From NCBI RefSeq assembly GCF_002741035.1, contig NZ_CP016808.1, positions 3,352,001 to 3,416,000 on the forward strand: a stretch of DNA of 64,000 nucleotides. Direction: 5' to 3'. A model generated the notes under the pieces. The model did not search any database. It was not told where the DNA came from and saw only the letters and a program-made list of their open reading frames with translations. A program made the translations under genes and the position numbers. Below are positions 35,114 through 41,816 of this stretch, piece by piece. This stretch comes from Paenibacillus sp. BIHB 4019. GTDB taxonomy: Bacteria > Bacillota > Bacilli > Paenibacillales > Paenibacillaceae. How positions within the stretch are numbered: position 1 is the stretch's first letter; each line of letters begins with the position of its first letter.

Positions 35114-35649
35114 TACGATTGAACAAAAAGTTAAAAACCTCCATAGTTCTGTATGGAACAATTAAGGCCCAGGAACAAAAATGCTGGGAATGGTATCAAT
35201 ACTCTTTAAGACTTAGTGAGATGATGGGGTACCCTTTTAATCATATAGGTATTATCGGAGATTCTTTTAAATCTGGTAAAGTGACCACTATTAGTCGCAC
35301 TGAAAAGAAATTAAAGCAATCTTTGCAAAACAGTGAGGAAATAGAAGGGATTACATTGTATTCTTTACCTCAGGAATTTTCACAAGCCATTTTTGATTTT
35401 AATACTTTTATGTGTATGGACAAAGGGTTGGGTTCAGATAACCATATTATTATATTCACTGTGCCTAGTGAAAGTTATGAAAGAGTTAAGGTGGATCAAT
35501 ATATTCAAGATATGATGAATTACATGAATTGTATTAGCGGGGAAATATTTGAAATGTCTGTGCTAGAATCTCCATTCTTTTATGCTTCAAAGTTGAATAA
35601 CCCTTCAGATTATAAAAGTTTAAGGATAATAAAAAAAATTGAATTTTAA
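35110..35649 (+). CDS. Putative immunity protein for the intact Rhs toxin
   Basis: A 179-residue AT-rich gene whose GTG start overlaps the Rhs stop codon (GTGA), the usual arrangement for an immunity partner. The protein is soluble with a mixed alpha/beta look (IVLYGTIKAQEQKCWEWYQY, then IIIFTVPSESYERVKV). No family was recognised with certainty. Base composition is clearly lower in G+C than the Rhs shell, as is common for exchanged tip/immunity modules. A terminator follows at once. Neutralising the 117-residue nuclease-like tip is inferred from position. Confidence 0.75.
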   Translation: MIRLNKKLKTSIVLYGTIKAQEQKCWEWYQYSLRLSEMMGYPFNHIGIIGDSFKSGKVTTISRTEKKLKQSLQNSEEIEGITLYSLPQEFSQAIFDFNTFMCMDKGLGSDNHIIIFTVPSESYERVKVDQYIQDMMNYMNCISGEIFEMSVLESPFFYASKLNNPSDYKSLRIIKKIEF

Positions 35650-35655
35650 TAATTG

Positions 35656-35694
35656 GAAACCTTGATAGGCTTATGCTTATCAAGGTTTCTTTTT
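35656..35694 (+). terminator. Terminator closing the intact Rhs-immunity operon
   Basis: A 12-bp stem GAAACCTTGATA (35656-35667) with TATCAAGGTTTC (35678-35689), then five T. Confidence 0.85.
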
Positions 35695-35701
35695 AGAAAC
35701 T

Positions 35702-36698
35702 TCTACAATGATGCCGAGCAAGTACGCATGTCGTTGACATGGCGCGGACAGACGACACATTATGTGACGGATCAGGTGGAAGAGTTAAGCCGAGTGCTGT
35801 TAGAACAGGATGGACGGGGCGAGACGAAGGCTTATTTTGTGTATGGAGCGGAGGGCTAATCGGGCGGGAAGACAGCATGGGCCGCTACCAGAGCTATCAT
35901 TATGATCTGCGTGGAAGCACGACGCTTCTGACCGATGAGAACGGATGCGTGACAGACCGTTATACGTACGGATTTTACGGAGAGCGGGAGCATCACGAAG
36001 GGACAACGCGGCAGCCGTTTTGCTATAATGGACGAGACGGCGTCATGACCGATCCGAACGGTCTTTACTACATGCGGGCGCGGTATTACCATACCGGCAT
36101 CAAGCGGTTTTTGAACCGGGATGTGCTGCGCGGAAGCATAGTAGAAGGGCAGACCTTTAACCGGTTCGGGTATGTGAATGGCGATCCGGTGAGTTTTATT
36201 GATCCGTTTGGATTAGAGGCATTATCGCAATGTGAAATTAGAAAGCGTGTAGAAGCTAATATTGCTCAGAGTAAGGCAGCAAGGGAAGCTTCAAATTTTA
36301 AAAGCAGTGGACTTTCTAATGGAACGAGTGAAGTTAAGTGGAATAACGGGTATCGAACACCTGATGGGAAATTTGCTAAGCCTACTGGTTCGGGAAGAAG
36401 TGGAGCAGATGCTGAAGAGGATGTATGGAAGGCTATTGAGAGCAAGGATGGGTGGCAAGTAACACGAGGCAGGGTGCATGTACGCGATAGTTCTGGTCAA
36501 TTAAGGGTGTATGATGGTGTTGCTAAATCACCTAGTGGCAGAACTATAGGTCTAGAAGTAAAATCAGGTTCTGCTACTAAAACACCTCAACAACGGGCGT
36601 TTGACACTAGGCTTAATAGTAGTCCAAATAATACAGCATTTGGTGTGGGTAATAATACAGGTATTACTGTTGATAGAAGTATCACAATTAGAAAGTAG
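35702..36698 (+). pseudogene. Displaced Rhs tip 1: frameshifted core fragment plus REase-like toxin
   Basis: From about 35702 the sequence repeats the intact Rhs gene from about 34246, with no 5' shell. A single A is missing near 35849 relative to the intact gene (GCGGAAGGG becomes GCGGAGGG), so the first part ends at a TAA at 35857-35859. The correct frame resumes from there to 36698. After DPFGL comes a different, AT-rich tip of about 155 residues. Its motifs VRDSSGQLRVYDGV and GLEVKSGSA provide Asp and Glu-x-Lys in PD-(D/E)xK order, indicating a DNase of the Tox-REase group. Without a secretion module it is probably silent until recombined into the intact gene. Confidence 0.8.
36008..36215. 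repeat. Rhs core 3' block, copy 2
   Basis: Near-identical to 34552-34759 with about three base differences by eye. The stretch just 5' of it (about 35865-36000) is visibly more diverged from the intact gene, but 35708-35848 is again almost identical. Confidence 0.9.
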
Positions 36699-36705
36699 TG
36701 ATAGC

Positions 36706-37356
36706 ATGGTAGATTCAAAGAAATGGGATGTTTTAATCAAAGAGTATCTCGAAAAAAATATGGATGAAGAAATGTTAAATATTGGTTACAAACGCAGGAA
36801 AACAAGTTTAAAATATGAAAGAAACCTAGACGGAACAGTACAGTTTATTGAAATTATAAGGTACTACAATCCAAGTTATAAGAAAGATTCCGATGTTCAT
36901 ATTTACCCAATGGTTCAGATTAAAAACTCAAATATTAGTTCAATCGCATTGGATATGGTGGAAAATGCTGAATTACTCTCAAACTCACCTGAGGTGATTT
37001 TAAGACAACCAATTGACTCGCTTGCTCCAAAAGAAAACAGAAACCAATGGTATGCCTGTGGGGAAGAACAGTTAATATCAATACTTAAGGAAATGAAAGC
37101 ATTTGTCTTAGAATGGGTGACTGTTTTTTTGAAGCAATATTCTTCAGCAGAAGGTATTGTTAAAGGTTTTAAGGAGAATGACTCTCGACCAGCGAATACT
37201 GAACGTTGGTACATTTACGTTGCTGCTTCCTATTGTTATTTAGGTGACTTAAATGCCGCTTTAAATGTTTTAGAAGAGAAATTTAATTCGCTAGGAAAGA
37301 AAAAAAGATACTTTAAAGCATTCAATTATTTGGAGATCCGTTTGAAGACAACATAA
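36706..37356 (+). CDS. Putative immunity protein for displaced tip 1 (DUF4304-like)
   Basis: A 216-residue AT-rich gene beginning 7 nt after the toxin-tip stop. The N-terminal half (YLEKNMDEEMLNIGYKRR, then GTVQFIEIIRYYNPSYKK) resembles DUF4304-type proteins, in which a basic strand-rich region follows a short helical start. The remainder is helical, with a tetratricopeptide-like ending. The ATG at 36706 is the first plausible start; the frame extends back to 36601 inside the toxin in another phase. The position after a REase-like toxin implies immunity, retained although the toxin is orphaned. Confidence 0.7.
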   Translation: MVDSKKWDVLIKEYLEKNMDEEMLNIGYKRRKTSLKYERNLDGTVQFIEIIRYYNPSYKKDSDVHIYPMVQIKNSNISSIALDMVENAELLSNSPEVILRQPIDSLAPKENRNQWYACGEEQLISILKEMKAFVLEWVTVFLKQYSSAEGIVKGFKENDSRPANTERWYIYVAASYCYLGDLNAALNVLEEKFNSLGKKKRYFKAFNYLEIRLKTT

Positions 37357-37453
37357 CTATGCATAGATAAAGTCATAGTTAACCCGATTTTATATTTATT
37401 AATTTTTGAAATTAAGATAATATTTTTGATTTCTATATTGAATCAATATGAGC

Positions 37454-37513
37454 AAAGCTTATTCCTACTGTAATTTTGGTGAGGAATGAGCTTTTTTTCC
37501 TGCGCCTAGACCT
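37454..37513 (+). terminator. Cassette-end terminator, copy A
   Basis: AAAGCTTATTCC (37454-37465) pairs with GGAATGAGCTTT (37483-37494), followed by T and the tail TGCGCCTAGAC. The same element with small changes recurs at 40777-40833, and a related stem at 39050-39088. Confidence 0.8.
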
Positions 37514-37526
37514 ATAAAACCCAGTG

Positions 37527-37749
37527 GTTGCTAGCAGAAGCATTGGTAGGCCCGAAGGAAGGGGCATTATTTTTCAAACCGGATGGCTCCCAAAATATAG
37601 CGCCGCTGCAGCAGAAACGGCATGCTGCGGCCGATTTTATCCAAAAGCCTGAGTCGCTCATCTCGGACAGCGTGAAGGAAGTGCTGACAAAGTATGCGTC
37701 GCGCACTATTTCGTTCAATCGTGCTTGTCGATCCAGGGAGCAGCATAAA
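37527..37749 (+). pseudogene. Decayed fragment of a 27978-type gene
   Basis: Aligns with 28054-28288 of the hypothetical gene upstream of the DUF4280 gene; for example TTTTTCAAACCGGATGGCTC is shared. It lacks the 5' and 3' parts, has small deletions, and passes directly into Rhs fragments. It shows that a second copy of the whole operon, not only the toxin tip, once existed or was copied here. Confidence 0.8.
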
Positions 37750-38445
37750 GGCAGTGGACGGTAGCACGCAAGGTGGGCAGCAATTTGGACAAGCTGGAGC
37801 AGGTCCAGAAGCTCAAAAAGGTGATGAAGCTGCCGTGCGTCAAGCAAGCGCTGGATGTTGCTGGAGATATGGCGATGAATTATGTGCCGGAGACAGGCGG
37901 GACGATACTGCGCGAGTATGATGCGAATGATAATTTGGTGAAGATCATCGATCCGTTGAAACGGGTATATGCTTTTGGCTATGATGCGTTCGACCGAAAG
38001 ATGCTGGAGACGCTGCCTTCGGGTGCGGCAACTGCCTATGTATACAATGCGAATGGCTTGCTGGAGCGTGAAAAGGATGCGCTCGGACAGGTGATCGCCT
38101 ATCGTTATGATGCCGAGGAGCGGCTGGTGGCACGGAGGGCAGACGCAGTATAAGTGGGATACAGCGGACAATCTGGTTGCGGTTACGGATGCGCTCGGAA
38201 GGACGGAGCGTTTTGGCTATGGTGGCCTGGACCGGGTTAACGCTGTATGGGATGCCAGCGGTGTTCAAGTCGCCCAGCCGGATCATGTTTGGGAATTACA
38301 ATTAGGTGGGCCTGATACTGTTAAGAATTTAAAATTTTTAGATACATTTACGAACTGGCATATTGGTGTTAAGCAAATTAGACCGCAGATTCGAGACTTG
38401 CCTACAGGTACAAAAATTAAAATTAAATCTGATAGGGGAGGGTAA
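37750..38445 (+). pseudogene. Displaced Rhs tip 2: mosaic Rhs remnant with truncated HNH-like tail
   Basis: A patchwork of Rhs pieces in several frames. 37750-37893 matches 30863-31018 (the helical region after the hydrophobic segment), 37894-38279 matches about 32669-33078 (YD repeats), and at 38280 the sequence jumps into the end of a toxin tip. That tail, DHVWELQLGGPDTVKNLKFL..., ends at TAA 38443-38445. It parallels the last ~50 residues of the intact HNH-like tip at 39615-40280. At least three deletions and a frameshift near 38140 make it non-functional. Divergence from the intact gene is moderate, so it is older than the near-identical core blocks. Confidence 0.85.
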
Positions 38446-38450
38446 GAAAA

Positions 38451-38927
38451 ATGGACGAAAAATTACTATCTATTATTAGAAAGTTGAGAGGAAATTTGCT
38501 GGATGAACCCGAAAGTATAATCTATGCTGAAATAAATGAAGGTAATACAAAAATTATTACAGATAACGATTATCTTAAAGAATATTATGATTTTTTAAGG
38601 GAAGCTGATGGTGCACGATGTGGAATGTTCGACTTGTGGTCATTTGGAGAGTTATCAAAGCATCAATTTCGTATATCTGATTTCTCTGGAGCAGAAGAAA
38701 AATGGATTGAAATTGGGCAGGTTTTATATGAACCGGTAGTAATTAATAAAGAATCTGGACAAGTATACCTCTTCAATCAAGAAGAACCTGATACTGAAGG
38801 GAGAGACCTAGGATCTGTAAGTAATTTTCTGGCCAATTATGTATTCGGCCCCCAATACGGTGAGTTAGTACCGAATGCTGATTCTGAAGAATGGTATCTA
38901 TTCCTTAAGAAGAATTTACCGTTGTAG
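38451..38927 (+). CDS. SUKH/SMI1-KNR4-like immunity protein (tip 2)
   Basis: A 158-residue acidic protein starting 5 nt after the truncated toxin tail. It is clearly paralogous to the protein at 40283-40750: EYYDFLREADGARCG, WIEIGQVLYEPVVINKESG and NFLANYVFGPQYGELV have direct counterparts there. The pattern, a short helical start, a G-rich turn, 'I-G' strands and a final YVFG-W helix, fits the SUKH (SMI1/KNR4) immunity superfamily. The gene is intact although its toxin is truncated, so it may protect against relatives carrying the whole HNH-type tip. Confidence 0.75.
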   Translation: MDEKLLSIIRKLRGNLLDEPESIIYAEINEGNTKIITDNDYLKEYYDFLREADGARCGMFDLWSFGELSKHQFRISDFSGAEEKWIEIGQVLYEPVVINKESGQVYLFNQEEPDTEGRDLGSVSNFLANYVFGPQYGELVPNADSEEWYLFLKKNLPL

Positions 38928-39049
38928 TTGTAAAGCGGATAATTATTTTTAACCAAAAATTTAATGACAATGATCGTGGACTGTCAAGCACTAACTTTTA
39001 GATTGAGACCGATTAAAGACTGTTTTGAGAAATTGAAATAATAATTTAT

Positions 39050-39092
39050 AAGTCTATTCCGACTGGCAATTTGAGAAGGAATAGGCTTTTAT
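39050..39092 (+). terminator. Cassette-end terminator, related copy
   Basis: AAGTCTATTCC (39050-39060) pairs with GGAATAGGCTT (39078-39088, one G-U pair), then TTTATC. It shares TATTCC-N-ACTGG-type loop sequence with the elements at 37454 and 40777. No gene is seen in 38928-39135. Confidence 0.65.
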
Positions 39093-39135
39093 CTTAAATC
39101 TTAAAGGGACTTTAATATTTGAAAGGGTAGATAAG

Positions 39136-39348
39136 ATGGATAGTAAACTTTCTAAAAAAGAGTTGATTGAACTTGTTGGAAAAATTTGTAATCCGGAGCT
39201 TTCTGATGAAGAGATTAGTGAATATATTGATTTGTTGGAAAAAAACGTTCCACATCCGGCTCCTAGTAATTTGATATTCTGGAGCGAAGAAGATTTATCT
39301 CCAGAGCAAGTAATTGAGATTGCATTAGCATATAAAGAGGAGTTGTAA
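39136..39348 (+). CDS. Colicin/pyocin-type DNase immunity protein (Im9-like), orphan
   Basis: A 70-residue acidic protein matching the colicin E/pyocin S immunity family (PF01320), whose members block HNH DNase toxins. Diagnostic positions are KKELIELVGKICN (residues ~6-18), then SDEEISEYIDLLEK, the signature HPAPSNLIFW (H-P-x-x-S-x-L-I-F), and the closing LSPEQVIEIALAYKEE. It is about 15 residues shorter at the C-terminus than Im9. AAAGGG lies upstream of the ATG. No colicin-type HNH tip stands in front of it, so it is an orphan immunity gene left after loss or exchange of its toxin. Confidence 0.75.
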   Translation: MDSKLSKKELIELVGKICNPELSDEEISEYIDLLEKNVPHPAPSNLIFWSEEDLSPEQVIEIALAYKEEL

Positions 39349-39425
39349 CTTTTGAGTATATAGATGGTTTTTCAGTTGAAATGCTAGATATAGAAATATT
39401 ATGATTATAAGATTTATTATGTGAG

Positions 39426-39463
39426 AAGAGGTTAGCCAACTGATAAGGGCTAACCTCTTTTTA
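39426..39463 (+). terminator. Intrinsic terminator after the Im9-like gene
   Basis: AAGAGGTTAGCC (39426-39437) pairs with GGCTAACCTCTT (39448-39459) and is followed by TTT. Confidence 0.8.
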
Positions 39464-39577
39464 TTAAATACACAAACTTATCTTTAAGAGAATTTTCTTA
39501 GTCTAAGTCATGTAACTATTCGTTTTTCGGCCGGGAAGACAGCATGGGCCGCTACTAGAGCTGTCTCTATGATCTGA

Positions 39578-39785
39578 GCGGCAGCCGTTTTGCTATAATG
39601 GACGAGACGGCGTCATGACCGATCCGAACGGTCTTTACTACATGCGGGCGCGGTATTATCATACCGGCATCAAGCGGTTTTTGAACCGGGATGTGCTGCG
39701 CGGAAGCATAGTAGAAGGGCAGACCTTTAACCGGTTTGGGTATGTGAATGGCGATCCGGTGAGTTTTATTGATCCGTTTGGGTTG
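39578..39785. repeat. Rhs core 3' block, copy 3
   Basis: Near-identical to 34552-34759 (about two differences by eye). Just 5' of it only ~50 bp of older Rhs sequence remain (39528-39577), with an in-frame TAG. The junction lies at a GCGGCAG repeat. Confidence 0.9.
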
Positions 39786-40280
39786 AATAAGATCAGTAGT
39801 TGTAAGGATGGTACAGATAAAGCCGTTAAGAAAACAGATGGATCAGGGGATTATTATGAAGTTGTTTTGAAATATGAGAAAAACGTAAAATATGGTGATA
39901 ATTACTACGATATGAATTTAAGGGACTTTAATCGTAAAGCCCATTATTTACAACGATTAAGTGATTCTAATTCGCTTATTAAAACCAAGTCTGAAAGAGA
40001 TCCTAGCATTACTAGAGAGTACAAAAAGGAAGTTATACAAAGAATTATCCGAATGCACTATAAGAATGATAAAGAAGGTGCAAGAAGGCTAATAGACAAA
40101 GTATCAAAGAGTATGGATCCAGATCACAGATGGGAGCTACAACTGAATGGAATGGATAATAAACGAAATCTTAAGTTGATGGATTGGTTTACAAATAGGA
40201 GAATGGGGACAAATCTTGCGAATCAAATGAAAAATGTTCCGTACGGATCAAGAATAAAAATAAAAGTTGAGAGGGAATGA
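39615..40280 (+). CDS. Displaced Rhs tip 3: Rhs core end plus intact HNH-like nuclease tip
   Basis: An open frame that begins inside a partial Rhs core (MTDPNGLYYMRARYYHTG...) and continues past DPFGL into a tip of about 165 residues. The tip ends in DPDHRWELQLNG, then DNKRNLKLMDWFTNRRMG and VPYGSRIKI, the pattern of HNH-like nuclease toxins with a DHxxELQ-type metal site and N-G spacing. The segment 39528-39614 is decayed Rhs core, so no shell or export module is attached and no good ribosome site precedes it. It overlaps the next immunity gene by 4 nt. It probably serves as a reserve tip. Confidence 0.78.
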   Translation: MTDPNGLYYMRARYYHTGIKRFLNRDVLRGSIVEGQTFNRFGYVNGDPVSFIDPFGLNKISSCKDGTDKAVKKTDGSGDYYEVVLKYEKNVKYGDNYYDMNLRDFNRKAHYLQRLSDSNSLIKTKSERDPSITREYKKEVIQRIIRMHYKNDKEGARRLIDKVSKSMDPDHRWELQLNGMDNKRNLKLMDWFTNRRMGTNLANQMKNVPYGSRIKIKVERE

Positions 40281-40282
40281 AT

Positions 40283-40750
40283 ATGAGAAAAACAATTCAA
40301 GAAAAAATAGAATTGATGAAAAATGTTCTTGAGGAAGATCCCTTTAATCTAGTGATTGGAGAAATTCAAGAGAGAATAATTACTGACTCCGATTTTAATT
40401 TAAAAGAGGTTGCGTTACAAGATTATTATAATTTTTTTAGAGAATATGGATCTATAAGATGTGGAAGTATTATTATTTTCGGGCAAAATGAATTAGATGA
40501 TTTTCAGTTTCCTGTTGCTGACATGCCAGGTGAGTTTGAAGAATGGATTTGTATTGGAAAGATTGATCCATACCCATTATATATAAATAAAAAAAATGGG
40601 ATGGTTTGCTGTTTATTTGAAGATTCAAAGATTAAATCGTATGAAGGATGGAATGATTTTTTAGATAATTATGTTTTCGGGGAACGTTATATCGAAATTG
40701 TAGGTAAAGATGAGTGGTATGAACTATTAAGAGAACAACAAATTATATAA
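40283..40750 (+). CDS. SUKH/SMI1-KNR4-like immunity protein (tip 3)
   Basis: An acidic protein of about 155 residues whose 5' end abuts the HNH-like tip. A GTG/ATG-type start at 40277 overlaps the toxin stop and the ATG at 40283 follows GAGAGGGAATGA; either is possible. DYYNFFREYGSIRCGS, WICIGKIDPYPLYINKKNG and FLDNYVFGERYIEI align with the immunity protein of tip 2. Since the tips of both cassettes share their C-termini, these are two alleles of one toxin/immunity lineage that have diverged. SUKH proteins bind and neutralise many different nuclease toxins. Confidence 0.75.
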   Translation: MRKTIQEKIELMKNVLEEDPFNLVIGEIQERIITDSDFNLKEVALQDYYNFFREYGSIRCGSIIIFGQNELDDFQFPVADMPGEFEEWICIGKIDPYPLYINKKNGMVCCLFEDSKIKSYEGWNDFLDNYVFGERYIEIVGKDEWYELLREQQII

Positions 40751-40776
40751 CATAGATTTACTCGAACTTTTTCTTG

Positions 40777-40833
40777 AAAGCTTATTCCAACTGAAGTTTG
40801 GGGAGGAATGAGCTTTTTTCTTGCACCTAGACT
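40777..40833 (+). terminator. Cassette-end terminator, copy B
   Basis: AAAGCTTATTCC (40777-40788) pairs with GGAATGAGCTTT (40805-40816), followed by T and TTGCACCTAGAC. It is the same element as 37454-37513. Confidence 0.8.
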
Positions 40834-40858
40834 TTAACACTACTCACATAATTAAATA

Positions 40859-41224
40859 ATGATGGGGAATGGGGATATGAGCTTTATAACTGTAGTATTG
40901 CAATCTGAAGCAAGTAGTAGTTTATTAATTTTGCTTAAGAAACATACAGGTTTAGGATTTTCAGAAATAAAGTCATGTATTAATAATAAGCTGCCTTTGA
41001 TGACAGCTAACTATGTGAATAATGATGAAATTCAAAAAATGAAAAATTTAGTAGAGGAGTTAATCGTCCATAACAAAGAGTTTGAAATTTTTGAGCAGAA
41101 TGGAAGCTATACTGAGATGCTACCCTTAAAACACTTTATGAATAGTTTTGGAATGTCTAAACAAATTTCAGAAGATAGAGAACGAATGGATGATTTATTA
41201 ATTCCTGAAGATGATGAGAGTTAA
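40859..41224 (+). CDS. Hypothetical small protein of the immunity array
   Basis: A 121-residue AT-rich gene after a cassette-end terminator. Residues 14-65 (LLILLKKHTGLGFSEIKSCI, then NDEIQKMKNLVEELI) resemble the helix-turn arrangement of the ribosomal L7/L12 C-terminal domain, a fold also used by small immunity-like proteins. The tail is acidic. No toxin tip stands in front of it. By position and composition it may be another orphan immunity gene, but no family assignment is possible. The start could also be the ATG at 40877. Confidence 0.5.
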   Translation: MMGNGDMSFITVVLQSEASSSLLILLKKHTGLGFSEIKSCINNKLPLMTANYVNNDEIQKMKNLVEELIVHNKEFEIFEQNGSYTEMLPLKHFMNSFGMSKQISEDRERMDDLLIPEDDES

Positions 41225-41375
41225 TTATTAACGCAAATGAAATAGTTAGTTTAATTGACGCATTTGGTACCTTAGTAATAGTATAGAGCCTTTTGTAAAG
41301 CATGTGATTAGTAAGTTAAAGATAAATCCATTTGATAAAATAAATCCATTTAAATAAAAACATGGAGGCGCACAA

Positions 41376-41795
41376 ATGTTTATTAAGGGACTTCATTTTG
41401 ATAATTGGGTTAATGGCAGAGACAAAGGGGAATTTATACAGGATCAAAATCAAGATCAAGATCTGAATTGGGGAATGATAGAGAAAATATTAACGGAGCT
41501 TAATGGGGTTAATAAAACGCAGGTCGTGTTAAGCAAGGATGAAGATATTCATATGGGGATAGGTGGCGGCAATTCGGGTTTATACAATGTATATGCGACT
41601 TTCGACAATGTATCTTTTTTTAATCTATTAGATTTATCAAAATCCGAAGATAAAATCATTCAACTTGTAACAGGAGGACAGAAAGGAGATTTTTCTGCGA
41701 ATAATTGCGTTGATTTGGAAACTATGCTTAAAGCTGCTAAACTATTTGCGCTAGAAGGGGAAATTAATGATCGTTTAAATTGGCAGCATGTATAA
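41376..41795 (+). CDS. Imm1-like putative immunity protein
   Basis: A 139-residue protein with a good site (ATGGAGG) 9-10 nt before the ATG. DLNWGMIEKILTELNGVNKTQVVL, IHMGIGGGNSGLYNVYATF and the closing ETMLKAAKLFALEGEINDRLNW follow the general layout of the Imm1 family: a helix with a Trp-Asn start, a glycine-rich strand pair reporting 'G-G-G', and a final helix with a Trp. The preceding 150 bp hold no intact toxin. It is read as the last immunity gene of the array, with moderate confidence. Confidence 0.55.
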   Translation: MFIKGLHFDNWVNGRDKGEFIQDQNQDQDLNWGMIEKILTELNGVNKTQVVLSKDEDIHMGIGGGNSGLYNVYATFDNVSFFNLLDLSKSEDKIIQLVTGGQKGDFSANNCVDLETMLKAAKLFALEGEINDRLNWQHV

Positions 41796-41816
41796 TGATT
41801 ACGAGGTGATCTAACT

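Noticed and set aside
37528..37764. A small gene on the plus strand
   Set aside because: It is a decayed internal fragment of the 27978-type gene, lacks its start and runs into Rhs remnants in another frame.
24646..41800. The toxin island as a prophage
   Set aside because: The VgrG-like proteins resemble phage hub proteins, but no integrase, terminase, capsid, tail tube, lysis gene or attachment repeats were seen.
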